DNA of 32,442 nucleotides from positions 1 to 32,442 of the forward strand of contig JAJYHY010000049.1 of NCBI GenBank assembly GCA_021784555.1, given 5' to 3'. This document shows positions 23,727 through 32,442 of this stretch, piece after piece; the stretch's first letter is position 1; every line of letters begins with the position of its first letter. Made by a program: the position numbers and the translations under genes. The notes below the pieces were generated by a model. That model searched no databases and had not been told where the DNA came from. It was given only the letters and a program-made list of their open reading frames with translations. Source of the DNA: a bacterium (GTDB lineage Bacteria > Verrucomicrobiota > Verrucomicrobiia > Limisphaerales > UBA8199).

Positions 23727-25967
23727 TCAAGGCTTGCCGTGGCAAACTGTCTTGCGTTGATGGGTGTTGGGCATTGAATCAGCGATGTGGGCGAGCTCTA
23801 CGCGGACGATGGCAGCCAGGAGATTTTCCTGGTTCGATGAGTGTTCAGCCTCCCCGTTTTGGAGGACTCCCGTGAATGTCTTGGGGACCAGGAGCGCGCT
23901 CCGGATCCGGTTGGGGTGCGACCAGTACTCGCGGAGGGCAATGTTTTGCATGAAAACCAGGGGGTTGCCGGCGAAGGGGCTGTGGTTTTCGCCGTTCCGG
24001 GACACGAATGCCGGCCAACTGAGAGTATCGTCAGTAGCATCGAGAAACTCGCTCAGGCGCATGCGTCGGAAGCGTATCCGACAGGACTCTTTCGCCAGAG
24101 CTTCGAAGCCCTCGGACAGCGATTCCGGCGCTTGGTCTCCTCGCAGTACTCTCGGCCCCAGATCAGCGAGGAGCTGTCTGGCCTCAGCCCGGAGTTTGCC
24201 CAATCCTGCCACCTCTTGTATTCGGGTCTGGAGGATCGCGAGTTGATGCTCGTCCCACGGCACCTGGGCGATTGGCTTTGAGCGGTGGTACGGCAGCAAT
24301 CCTGTTCCATGATCCTCAAGAACCATCGCGGCTTCTCGGATCCGCCTAAGTCTGCCTTGCATTTTTTCGAGTTCGGCCAAGGCGGCGTTCATCTCGGCTG
24401 AGATGCACTGGCGCACAAGAGCGTTCAGGCTCGCCCTCAACTCGCGCTGAACCTCATCAGCCAAGTGTCGGGCCGCGTTTCTGGCGACGCGCCAGGCACG
24501 ATGATGGCGCCACGCCAGGTGAGCCGAGGCGGCCATGGCCCCAAGTGCGGAAACGCAGTAGAAGGCCGTCTGAAATCGCAAATGCAGAACGCGTACCAAC
24601 ACCGCGAGAGCCGCAAACGGGGCAAAGCGTAAGAGCGCACTCATGGCCAAGCGCGCTGCCGATGGGACATTGGAGACTGCTTGTTCGAGCTCAGCAGACC
24701 TTCGATCCACTGAATCACCCGAATTGACCTGGGGAGCATCGTCTGTCCAATACAAGGTCGCGAGGCCGTCTTTGATTTCCTGGCAGATGCCCTCGGCGGC
24801 GGAAATGCCCTCCTGAACCAGTGCCTCGACGGCTTGGTCAATTGCGTCCCCCATCTCGGCAACGCGCGCCTCGGTCAGGGCAGCCTTGATGCGTGAACCG
24901 ACGCAGGGTACGGTCGCGCTCGCCAGGAAATTGCGCGCGGTTTGAATCAGTTGCGGCCATTCCCGGAAAGACTGGTTGCCGACCATTGCCGGCAAGGCGG
25001 CCCCGTTGAAATCGAAGCCCAGCGCGTAGTTTTTTCCTCGTAGAGCGGGTGTGATAGACGGCGGTTGGTCCTGGCCAAAGACCCTCGTTACAACGCCGTC
25101 CGAGTTCAGATTCAACCCGGCCAGGACCTCCCGGGGGGAGCGAATGCACCTCGGTTTTCGTCCGTTTTCTTTCTGCGGCGCGAGCAAGTGTTGCTCCATC
25201 AGTTCAGAGGCAACCGAGGCTTTTAGACTGTCCGCCGCGGCGTCTGGGTCGTAGAGTGCGCCCTTGATCCCAATCGCGTGAAGTGTGATGGACTGACCGT
25301 CGTCCGTGTCAGTCAGGATTCGGGGCGCTCCCTTCCGTGCAATCACGAGGTCCGCGAAGAGCGCAACCGCTATCGCCTCGGCCAACTCACGGCGTGCCAC
25401 GGGCCGTCCGTCGCTCAGTTCCGGGCAGGCGCAATAGAGGACAACCGGCTTGGGAGCCAGCGCCGCGAATTCCCGGATCCAGGCGTGAAACTGTGTTTCG
25501 TCCGCATCAAACGGCATCTCATGCTCCCCTGCCAGAAAGAAGATAAGGAAGCGCGAGTATGCGTCCGCCTCCTTTGCGAGTTGCGCGACGAGAACTTGGC
25601 GGAGACTGTCGTCCAACAGGTGCCTTGCCCCCAGAACAGCCGCGCATTGGGGCGCAGCCCTTCCCTCGAGATCGGTCGGGTAGAAGGGCACCCCCCTGGA
25701 GAGTTCAATCCCGGTCCACTGCTCGATCTTTCGATCGCCTTCAACAGCCGCGCCAAGGGCTTGAGGCCAGGCGGCGTCTTTCACTGGGGCAAACCGAAGC
25801 GCACCGGAAAGAGGCGGAGTCGCCCCCGCTAAAAGGCTCTCGAAGAAGCGGGCGATCTCTTCGCAAGCCTGCTGGCCGGCCTCGTAGAGAAGCATGGCGC
25901 AGGCAATGGCCGGGCGATGCTGCTCAAGCGGATCCAGGATTCGGCGATTCTCGGTAGATGCGTTCAT
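23727..25967 (-). CDS. membrane-associated hypothetical protein of the tubulin-like/vWA operon (746 aa)
   Basis: I do not recognise the family. About 435 N-terminal residues are soluble-looking, with alternating beta (FLIFFLAGEHE, PVVLYCACPE, ADLVIARKGAPRIL) and helical parts. They are followed by two hydrophobic helices (about 439-461 and 465-485) with the basic segment AWRHHRAWR after the second. This predicts a membrane hairpin with both ends in the cytoplasm. A coiled coil follows (RELRASLNALVRQC ... ALAELEKMQGRLRRIRE), then a C-terminal domain. There is no P-loop or other nucleotide motif. It begins 41 bp after the tubulin-like gene. A TTG at 25988 is an alternative start. It could be the membrane anchor that links the tubulin-like protein to the envelope. 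Confidence 0.75.
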   Translation of the reverse strand: MNASTENRRILDPLEQHRPAIACAMLLYEAGQQACEEIARFFESLLAGATPPLSGALRFAPVKDAAWPQALGAAVEGDRKIEQWTGIELSRGVPFYPTDLEGRAAPQCAAVLGARHLLDDSLRQVLVAQLAKEADAYSRFLIFFLAGEHEMPFDADETQFHAWIREFAALAPKPVVLYCACPELSDGRPVARRELAEAIAVALFADLVIARKGAPRILTDTDDGQSITLHAIGIKGALYDPDAAADSLKASVASELMEQHLLAPQKENGRKPRCIRSPREVLAGLNLNSDGVVTRVFGQDQPPSITPALRGKNYALGFDFNGAALPAMVGNQSFREWPQLIQTARNFLASATVPCVGSRIKAALTEARVAEMGDAIDQAVEALVQEGISAAEGICQEIKDGLATLYWTDDAPQVNSGDSVDRRSAELEQAVSNVPSAARLAMSALLRFAPFAALAVLVRVLHLRFQTAFYCVSALGAMAASAHLAWRHHRAWRVARNAARHLADEVQRELRASLNALVRQCISAEMNAALAELEKMQGRLRRIREAAMVLEDHGTGLLPYHRSKPIAQVPWDEHQLAILQTRIQEVAGLGKLRAEARQLLADLGPRVLRGDQAPESLSEGFEALAKESCRIRFRRMRLSEFLDATDDTLSWPAFVSRNGENHSPFAGNPLVFMQNIALREYWSHPNRIRSALLVPKTFTGVLQNGEAEHSSNQENLLAAIVRVELAHIADSMPNTHQRKTVCHGKP

Positions 25968-26008
25968 GGTGATTTGCTTGTGATTCAATCTCCCTGTGAA
26001 AAGCCCCT

Positions 26009-29000
26009 TTAGCGATTGGCCCGCAGGTTCTCGACCTCACGGCGGATCCACACGAGCTCGCGCCGAATTTGGTTGTAGAGGTCGTCCGATGGTTTGAGGC
26101 TCCTGGCAACCTCGGCGGCGTAGGATTCCAGGTCGCGGGCGACCACCACGTTCCCAGAGGCCGTGCAGAGGGCCTTGTGAAACTCCCGGACCAGACGGAC
26201 GGACTTTTGGGATCGCACGAACTCCTTGAGGGCCGCCGGGCGACCGGATTGCTCGCTGAGTTTTAGTGTCCGGTCCGGTTGAGGGGCTTGCCCAAAAGTG
26301 AGCTTTCCATGACCCGTCAGATGCTGGAATGAACCCATGTCGCTCCTGAGCGCACCACCTTGGAACGGGATGCAGTCCCAAAAAGACGTCACCGGGAGCT
26401 CAAATACTTCGGTTTTCTCGTCCTTCGTGAGGTTCAGGTAATACCAGGAGCCACGTCGGGCAATGACGCCGTACGCTGAGCCGAGAGCGAATTCCAACTC
26501 GCCATCAGATTCGGGGTCCGGGATCGCCAAGGGCGGCATAGCGTCCACCACAGCCGGGTCGAAAATATGGATCGGATGGGCTCCGCTACGCATCCAGGTT
26601 TCATAGCTCTGGCGGTACTTTTTCCACACGGTTAAGTAAGTCGGCAGTCCGCCATGTGAGCGGCGGAGCACGTAAATGCGGTGCGGGTCGCAAGTGGGCA
26701 CGAAATCCAGCCTGGCCAGATAGCGCGGGTCCTGGTTGACATTTGCCTGGATGTTCCGGGTGATTTCCCCGAGATGCCCGGCGGCTAACTCGGCAAAGCC
26801 CTCGGGTATCCCAACCACAAGGCTGTCCGAGAACGTCATTCCGGCCACGCCGATTTCCGCCTGCCACATTGGGCGGCAGGCCTGCAAGGCTTCCTCGAAC
26901 CGGGCCTGGGTCACCCGCGCCAGGTCGCCGCCGTGATCCAACTGAAATTTGAGCACGTCTGAGATGCTCAGTTTGTCAATCTGGTGAGCGAAGTGCTCCA
27001 ACGCGTACGCGGTAAGGCGGTTGCACAGTTGGGAAGCGGAGTCGCCATCCAAGAGCGCCATGGGTTGCGCACCAGCCGCTTCCGCGCCCTTCAGAAACTC
27101 CGGGGTGGAGAGTCGATGTTCAGCGTAGAACGACTCCAGGAACTCGGGGCTGACAACGTCGATTTCGCCGCGAGGGGCGACGTTCGCGGTCGTTAGAGCC
27201 GTTTTCTGGTCCTGCGAATTCCGGAGGGCCTCCGTGTCCAATCGGGCCGTACGCGTTTCGAGGTGTTCAATGGCCTCCGAGAATCTAGCGGAGAGGCGGT
27301 TGCTCGCCTCCCGGACCGCGGAGAGAATCATGGCCGACTGTAACTTCGCCGCGGCATCAACGTCGGCCGATACCTGGCTTCGGAACAGCCGGATCACCTC
27401 TTCCTGTGCGCCCGGGTTCCGGCCAAAACCGCTCCAGAACCGGATCAAGGCGCCGGTGATCTGCTCGATTCCCGCGGACGCGTCTGCGGCCTGAGCGCCG
27501 TACTGCTTGGCTTCCTCGGTGATTTGATTCGATGCCGAATCCAACATCTCGCCCAGAACCGTCAGGAACGAGGCCACAGGCCTGAGGCCGTCCGCATCCG
27601 CCATTGCAGCGACTTTGGTCTCGAGCGCGGCACAGTACTCTGACGCCAAGGCCGCGGTCTGTTCCCCCAGGCGTTGCGAAATCCCGGGCAGGCTGGAGTC
27701 TTTCCATGCCTGCTGCGCCTTGGCAAGCGCCGGCACAAAAAGCTTGTTCTTGAGATACCGCGGGCGGGATGGGTCGGCGTCGGCGTAAAGCGGAGCGGTG
27801 ATGCCATCCAATCCGGGTGTGGCCGCCGCTTTCAACCTGGTGGAGACGCACTCGGCGCCACCTTCGGTTCCTTCGTCAAACTGCGCTGCCTTGGCCCACT
27901 CGGTGATCGCGGAGTGGTCAATCGGAGAGTCGCTGCCGAGAAAGTGTTCCTGGATGAGTTCAGAAACGGAGCGGCACGCGAGATGGCTCGTTAACCGTTC
28001 CGCCGGCACAACCAAAGCCGTTGCGCTCAGCGTGCTGTAATTGCGCTTGCGCCCGCTGATTGGGCACACCGACAGACCCGCCACGGTGGCATCGTTGGCC
28101 CCGACAGCCTTAAACTTCCCGCCAATGGTTGTCCCGATGTGGCCAGCGAGATGAAGCGCCACCAGATCGAAGACGTCCTCCATGCTGCCAACGCTTCGCC
28201 CCTCGCTGTCGTACTTGCCGACCAGATAAACGTGGTCGAAGAGTTGTGCGGGCGCCCTTGTCGCCAACTGCCCCATGCGAAGACCGTCGGCGGCCGCTTG
28301 CCCTGTCTGAAAATAGTCTAGTTCGGTGGCGGCTGCGATGCAATTCGCCTCAATGCGCGCTTGCTCCTCGATCTTGCCCTGGAGGACATCCTCGTGGACT
28401 TCGGGCAGCGTCAGAATGGCCGTTATGGAGAGGTCAGAGCCCGCGAACTCCTGCCGAATCATAGCGGCGATATCAATGAACCAACTGGAACCGCTGCCGC
28501 CGTAATTCGAACCGACAATCTGAACCTCCAGCCCACGTTGGAACTTCACCGAATGCGAATCTCGCGTGTTCAACCGTCCCACCAAGGCAGTCCAGCGATG
28601 CTGCAGGGCATCGGCGGCCTGGTGAATCCGGGTTTGAACCAATTTGTGGTTGGCAGCCAGAGCCAGGTAGCCGATTGGGCGAACCTGTCCCGCGCCGGGA
28701 ATTCGACGCTCCGCGATGGTGGCCAGGGATTGCCAGGTCTTGACATCCGACAGGCCCAGCCGGGAGGCCATGGCAGAATGGTACTCGGGGCGGCGAATGA
28801 CGTCCCGGACCGAACGGGTGGGGAGCAGACAGAACTCCGCACTCGTAAAGCCCGGCAGGTCGCCCTGCGGCTCCTGCGAACGCGGGTCCGTGTCGAAAGC
28901 CAGAAGGCTCCAGCACCGGTCCCCGCCGTTGGGGTTGCGGGCCTTCACGCGGCGGAGTATCTCCGTCCCGGTTCCTCCCGGGCCGATGAGAAGGGTGGGG

Positions 29001-29119
29001 CTGACCGATTCGATGTGTTCGTCCTCCTCGTGGTGGTCTGGAAGCACCGAGGTGATTCCGTCGTTGCGTCCGTTGAGGCGGTTGGTTTGCTCTACGGTTT
29101 GTTCGAGTTCGAGTCTCAT
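26009..29119 (-). CDS. large tubulin/FtsZ-superfamily protein (Tubulin_2-like)
   Basis: The 1036-aa protein carries LLIGPGGTGTEILRR (glycine loop 46-53), AFDTDPR (74-80, comparable to the T3 loop) and VGSNYGGSGSSWF (GGSGSS 207-212). The last is the position of the GGGTGT/S signature that contacts GTP phosphates in tubulins. These features fit the tubulin-like family of long bacterial proteins rather than cell-division FtsZ, which is about a third of the length. The C-terminal two thirds are helical plus an unassigned domain. The gene has an AGGA site nine bases before its ATG and lies 27 bp after the vWA gene. Related proteins have been linked by gene context to vWA proteins and predicted membrane remodelling. 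GTP-dependent polymerisation is inferred. Confidence 0.82.
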   Translation of the reverse strand: MRLELEQTVEQTNRLNGRNDGITSVLPDHHEEDEHIESVSPTLLIGPGGTGTEILRRVKARNPNGGDRCWSLLAFDTDPRSQEPQGDLPGFTSAEFCLLPTRSVRDVIRRPEYHSAMASRLGLSDVKTWQSLATIAERRIPGAGQVRPIGYLALAANHKLVQTRIHQAADALQHRWTALVGRLNTRDSHSVKFQRGLEVQIVGSNYGGSGSSWFIDIAAMIRQEFAGSDLSITAILTLPEVHEDVLQGKIEEQARIEANCIAAATELDYFQTGQAAADGLRMGQLATRAPAQLFDHVYLVGKYDSEGRSVGSMEDVFDLVALHLAGHIGTTIGGKFKAVGANDATVAGLSVCPISGRKRNYSTLSATALVVPAERLTSHLACRSVSELIQEHFLGSDSPIDHSAITEWAKAAQFDEGTEGGAECVSTRLKAAATPGLDGITAPLYADADPSRPRYLKNKLFVPALAKAQQAWKDSSLPGISQRLGEQTAALASEYCAALETKVAAMADADGLRPVASFLTVLGEMLDSASNQITEEAKQYGAQAADASAGIEQITGALIRFWSGFGRNPGAQEEVIRLFRSQVSADVDAAAKLQSAMILSAVREASNRLSARFSEAIEHLETRTARLDTEALRNSQDQKTALTTANVAPRGEIDVVSPEFLESFYAEHRLSTPEFLKGAEAAGAQPMALLDGDSASQLCNRLTAYALEHFAHQIDKLSISDVLKFQLDHGGDLARVTQARFEEALQACRPMWQAEIGVAGMTFSDSLVVGIPEGFAELAAGHLGEITRNIQANVNQDPRYLARLDFVPTCDPHRIYVLRRSHGGLPTYLTVWKKYRQSYETWMRSGAHPIHIFDPAVVDAMPPLAIPDPESDGELEFALGSAYGVIARRGSWYYLNLTKDEKTEVFELPVTSFWDCIPFQGGALRSDMGSFQHLTGHGKLTFGQAPQPDRTLKLSEQSGRPAALKEFVRSQKSVRLVREFHKALCTASGNVVVARDLESYAAEVARSLKPSDDLYNQIRRELVWIRREVENLRANR

Positions 29120-29146
29120 TTGTTTTTTCCTTTCAGGTTTTTGGAT

Positions 29147-31327
29147 TTAGGAGTCATAGCGGACAATAATCCCCGGAACTGGCAGCGGCCTTTCCGCGCC
29201 AGGCTGGAGCAAGGTCGTTGCCAGGACGTTCTCGTCGCGCGTCACGTCGAGCGTGTAATTCGCGCGTCGTTTTGTTGCGTCCAGCCGTTTCCGGAGTGTT
29301 AAAATGAGAGACGGTATTGAGTGGTCCGAATCTTCAGAGGGAATCCGGACGGCAAACTCCCCGTCGGTGCCGGTGATTTTGACCGAATGCCACGGGGTGG
29401 TCTTGGGTTCCGCCGGTTTCCAGTGGAGGATTCCCTTGAGTCGATGGTGCCGAGAAGTCCATGCCCTCTGCTCGACGATCGGTCGGGTGCAGAGGAGAAT
29501 GGCGAGCAGCGCGGCGATTCCGATCGTAATCAGCCACCAATTGCGCGCGAGCCAGGACGGCGGTGGCACGACGACAATGGAGTGGGCATTCATGGAATAG
29601 ATGGATGGCGGGAACTGCTTGAATCCTTCCGCCCGCAGAATAGGCGTGTATTTCCCGGCTGATTTGTACCGGTGAGTGCAATCCACAAAATTTGTTGCCG
29701 TGAATTCGGGCGAGCCGTCGCCGAAATCGAGGACGAACCGGCGGATGTTTCCCTCGGAGCGGTTCTCGAACGTGACAGTCAGCGGCAGAATCCCCTTATC
29801 CCGGCTCACCTGGAACCGGGCTGTGGGCGGGGCAAGCGGCGGCTTGGGTGGGTGCATGACCTGGATCCGCTGAACGGCCTCATCACGTCCACCTGGGCCG
29901 GAGACGGTCAGGCGAACCAGGTATGTCCCAGGGCTTTTGAAGGTATGCACCACCGCATGACTTCGGGCGGCAGCACCAGGCGGCGCGGCAGAAGTTATGG
30001 CACTCTTCATATCCGAAAACTGCCATTCGAGCCGTTCTATCACCCCACTCGACTGGCTAATGAACCGCACCGGCTTGCCTGCCACCGGATGGTCAAAGCC
30101 AAGCACGAATCCCGCCTTCGGAGCAGGCAGGGGCAATACTCGAACGGGGGCGGTGAACGAGGTTGCCTTTCCGTTCACGCCATCGGTCGTGAGAGTGACC
30201 GGATAGGTTCCCGCCCGCGCATAGGCATGGCTGGGCTCATGGTTCGTGGATCGGTTCCCGTCGCCGAAATCCCACACGAAACCCACGGCCGGGCCGGTGG
30301 TTTCATTACGAAACAAGACTGAGTCGCCAGGACGGAGTTCCTTCGGGAACACATCGAACTTCGGTGTCACGGCTGGAACACCCGAAACAACGAGGGTCTT
30401 TTCAACAGACCGGCTCCGCCCGTCCGGGCTTCGGATTGTGAGGCGAACCCGGTATGCACCTTGCGCAAAACGCAGCACCGGCGCCTTTTCCTCGCTATCG
30501 CCTCCGGTGCCAAAATCCCAGGCATAACGTGTGATCATCCCGCTGGAACGGTCCACGAACTGTACTTCCTCCTCGCTGTCCGGGTGCTCTGGCACCCAGG
30601 AAAAGCTAGCAATCAACGGCGCGAGGTCTTCCGGTCTCAGGCTGGGCGTTGCCTGGACGCCGTATGTCGCGAAAAGCTTCCGAACTTCGGCTGAGAGGCT
30701 GAACCCCAAGGTCATGTAGCTGACCTGGACCGCGCCGTTGCTTCCACGAAGCAAATAGCGGTGTTTCTTCAGGATGTTTGCCAATTGAGGATGCGAGGGG
30801 TCGTTATCCTCGCCGTCGGTATAAATCACCACCCTGACGGAGGCGATTTGCTTTGACGATGTCAGCTCGTTTTCGGCGAGGCTCAGGACGTAATCGAGCC
30901 CGCGCCAAGCGTAAGTCTTCCTCCCTACCGCCTGGAGCGAGTCGAAGTACTGCCGCAGGGCAGCCCGTTGGGTGTCCCCGAGTGAATCAAAGCGAGGCCC
31001 CGGTCTCGGTGGCCCTTCGTCGAAAGTAAAGACCCTGACGGCCGCTTCGGTCGGCAGGTTCCCGCATAATTGCGCCAGTTCGCGTTTTACCTCCGCAATC
31101 TTCGACTGTTTCCACGCGATAGGGACTTGCGGCGGCCTCGGCGCCTCGCTCATGGAGGCGGAGGTATCAATGAGGAGGTAATAGGCGTCAACCACCTTGT
31201 CGGTGTTGACGCCACCGGCGCTAGCCTTCGAAGCCGCTAGGCTGAGAAGGGCGGCGAGAAGGGTAAGGACGGTTGGTAGCCGTGTGGAACGGTCCTTGGG
31301 GCAGACGAGTTGGTTTTTCATAGTCAT
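29147..31327 (-). CDS. membrane-anchored vWA protein with four PKD domains
   Basis: Numbering is from ATG 31327 (726 aa). A signal sequence (LPTVLTLLAALLSLAASKASA) precedes a von Willebrand factor A domain. The metal site is DTSAS (54-58), and TDGEDN (170-175) is near the usual acidic position. Four PKD-type beta sandwiches follow, seen from WDFG/EWQF/LDFGDG with a downstream 'YxVxLT' strand, at roughly 245-315, 320-398, 402-490 and 502-586. A membrane helix (NWWLITIGIAALLAILLC, about 596-613) leads to a C-terminal domain of about 110 residues, predicted cytoplasmic. The protein would display adhesion domains outside the membrane and pair with the tubulin-like protein inside. Alternative starts are GTG 31333 and ATG 31321. 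Confidence 0.88.
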   Translation of the reverse strand: MTMKNQLVCPKDRSTRLPTVLTLLAALLSLAASKASAGGVNTDKVVDAYYLLIDTSASMSEAPRPPQVPIAWKQSKIAEVKRELAQLCGNLPTEAAVRVFTFDEGPPRPGPRFDSLGDTQRAALRQYFDSLQAVGRKTYAWRGLDYVLSLAENELTSSKQIASVRVVIYTDGEDNDPSHPQLANILKKHRYLLRGSNGAVQVSYMTLGFSLSAEVRKLFATYGVQATPSLRPEDLAPLIASFSWVPEHPDSEEEVQFVDRSSGMITRYAWDFGTGGDSEEKAPVLRFAQGAYRVRLTIRSPDGRSRSVEKTLVVSGVPAVTPKFDVFPKELRPGDSVLFRNETTGPAVGFVWDFGDGNRSTNHEPSHAYARAGTYPVTLTTDGVNGKATSFTAPVRVLPLPAPKAGFVLGFDHPVAGKPVRFISQSSGVIERLEWQFSDMKSAITSAAPPGAAARSHAVVHTFKSPGTYLVRLTVSGPGGRDEAVQRIQVMHPPKPPLAPPTARFQVSRDKGILPLTVTFENRSEGNIRRFVLDFGDGSPEFTATNFVDCTHRYKSAGKYTPILRAEGFKQFPPSIYSMNAHSIVVVPPPSWLARNWWLITIGIAALLAILLCTRPIVEQRAWTSRHHRLKGILHWKPAEPKTTPWHSVKITGTDGEFAVRIPSEDSDHSIPSLILTLRKRLDATKRRANYTLDVTRDENVLATTLLQPGAERPLPVPGIIVRYDS

Positions 31328-31596
31328 GAGCACGGACGGTTTTTGAGCTGTGTGGATTTGGAGTCACAGGGAAATGCAACCCACAAGGCGCGAAGGCTGG
31401 ATTCTCGCCCGGAATGTTCCGATCGACATGCTTTGCGCGTCCTATAAATCTCGTCGCCAACGATTGAAGCCGGCACTGGCTTGTGGGATGCGTATGAATT
31501 TTGACCATTGCCGGGGGCTAAGCCTCCGCGTAGCCGGAACCTCCCCATGCCGCAGGCGTTCAATCCCCATCGAATCGAGAATCCCATCCTTCGCTT
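31328..31596. other. divergent intergenic region
   Basis: About 270 bp separate the vWA gene from the plus-strand partial gene, so promoters for both directions must lie here or in the flanks. I see TATAAAT at 31443-31449 and TTGACC at 31501-31506 on the plus strand, without well-spaced partners. GGCTAAGCC at about 31516-31524 is a short palindrome. No RNA gene is recognised. Confidence 0.35.
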
Positions 31597-32442
31597 ATGA
31601 GTTACACCGAGCGCATCTCGCATCACGAGTTAGAGCCACCCACAAAGGCCTCGACCGAAGAAGCCTACCTTGAAGGAGTCAAGTCAGGGCGCCACTGCGA
31701 GCGGATCTCCGCACCACCCTGGCCGGATAACCTCGATGAGGCGGCGGAGGACTCAAACCACGAATTGCCGGAGCGAGAGATTTACCGCCTGACCGAGAAT
31801 AGAGAGCGTAACACGTGGACGGCGGCGTTCGCCTTCGAATTGGCTGGCGTGATCTGGAACGGCTATACGCGCAGAATTGCGGAAGCTGGGATGGGCGAGA
31901 CCGCGAATGGGAATCGTCTGCTCTCGCGCCTTCTTCCCGGGTTCACCCCGAGTACAGCAGTGGACTTCATTTTCAGGGGCGGCGCGGGCCTGAGGTTCGG
32001 GTGCTCCGTTCACGGATTGGTCGAGGAATCGTCGTCCGCCGAAGAAGCTCTATCCACCGCCAAAGGCCTTCGGCAGGGCCTGCAAGTGGCATTGGCGGGT
32101 GAACCTGGTTTGATGTTTCTTCCAAAAGGGGTTCCCGCGAGGCAAGTGCTCCGACCGTCAGCCATGAACGCTCGCCTCGCTCCTCAATCAGGCGATGCGC
32201 TATGGCGCTCGCACGTGCTTCCTCGAAGCATTTTGTTCCCGGTGGCGCGGATTGAGCCTCTGGGGTTTGGCCCCACGAAGCACGATACGGACCCGGTCGA
32301 GGCATCGATCGAGCTCTCCCTGCCCTTCGGGGGAAAAAGGTGCTTCAGGTCGCTCGCCGAATCATTACTCCTGAGCCCCAGTCCCGTTTTATTCTGCCTC
32401 AGGTTCAAACCCTTCGCCCTGGACGAACAAACGCGGGCAACG
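31597..32442 (+). CDS. partial gene running off the window; possible N-terminus of a HerA/VirB4-like ATPase
   Basis: From ATG 31597 a reading frame stays open for 282 codons to the window end, with no upstream in-frame start after the stop at 31531. It begins MSYTERISHHELEPPTKAST. A charged N-terminus is followed by TWTAAFAFELAGVIWNGYTRR, AVDFIFRGGAGLRFGCSVHG, SSAEEALSTAKGLRQGLQVAL and LLSPSPVLFCLRFKPFALDEQ. This alternation of an aromatic beta strand with an 'EEA..A..L' helix resembles the N-terminal domains of some large HerA/VirB4-type ATPases, but no P-loop has been reached, so the assignment is tentative. There is no obvious ribosome binding site. It is divergent from the vWA operon and may belong to the same module. 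Confidence 0.6.
   Translation, partial: MSYTERISHHELEPPTKASTEEAYLEGVKSGRHCERISAPPWPDNLDEAAEDSNHELPEREIYRLTENRERNTWTAAFAFELAGVIWNGYTRRIAEAGMGETANGNRLLSRLLPGFTPSTAVDFIFRGGAGLRFGCSVHGLVEESSSAEEALSTAKGLRQGLQVALAGEPGLMFLPKGVPARQVLRPSAMNARLAPQSGDALWRSHVLPRSILFPVARIEPLGFGPTKHDTDPVEASIELSLPFGGKRCFRSLAESLLLSPSPVLFCLRFKPFALDEQTRAT

Noticed and set aside
23631-23777. 48-codon plus-strand gene starting ATG 23631
   Set aside because: No ribosome site or recognisable sequence, and its end overlaps the coding end of the 746-aa gene on the other strand.
1-32442. CRISPR arrays, tRNA or rRNA genes
   Set aside because: No regularly spaced repeats and no tRNA or rRNA signatures were noticed on either strand.

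Overview
This is one window of a moderately GC-rich bacterial chromosome. Apart from one divergent partial gene at the right end, every convincing gene lies on the minus strand, so transcription runs right to left. No rRNA, tRNA, CRISPR array or complete insertion sequence was recognised. The host cannot be fixed from sequence alone. A large tubulin-like protein beside a vWA/PKD membrane protein, frequent TTG/GTG start candidates and few Shine-Dalgarno sites would suit the Planctomycetota/Verrucomicrobiota group, but this is a weak inference.

Right part (31.6-23.7 kb). A partial plus-strand gene runs off the window from 31597. Across about 260 bp from it begins a three-gene minus-strand operon: a secreted, membrane-anchored vWA + four-PKD protein, a 1036-aa tubulin/FtsZ-superfamily protein, and a 746-aa protein with a membrane hairpin. 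This resembles the tubulin-like/vWA membrane-remodelling modules predicted from genome context in the literature. Next comes about 0.7 kb holding a broken ParB-like gene.

Central part (23.0-3.3 kb) is the highlight: a sigma-54 activator with a CARF-type N-terminus, followed by an 11-gene, tightly packed and mostly translationally coupled cassette. In order: (1) a type I specificity-subunit-like DNA-recognition domain fused to a histidine-kinase core; (2) a receiver-domain protein with an Rx4H motif suggesting a HEPN RNase; (3) a small winged-helix-like protein; (4) an HsdM-like N6-adenine methyltransferase with an N-terminal extension; (5) and (6) unrecognised proteins of 501 and 360 aa; (7) a 1388-aa P-loop ATPase; (8) and (9) unrecognised proteins of 289 and 387 aa; (10) a second, two-TRD specificity-like subunit; (11) an SF2 helicase. 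No HsdR is present. I infer an elaborate methylation-based anti-phage system, related in composition to the methylation-associated multigene systems (MADS and MADS-like), in which target recognition by S-like domains may be coupled to two-component signalling. A candidate sigma-54 promoter and an upstream palindrome lie between the activator and gene 1, suggesting infection-inducible expression.

Left part (3.2-0 kb): after a 111-bp gap come two tandem paralogous proteins built on a repeated Gly-Gly-x-Phe-x-(Val/Ile)-Asn-Glu motif, a DUF2130 coiled-coil protein with a PD-(D/E)XK-like motif, and a HerA-type HAS-barrel open frame that stops after 103 aa and looks truncated.
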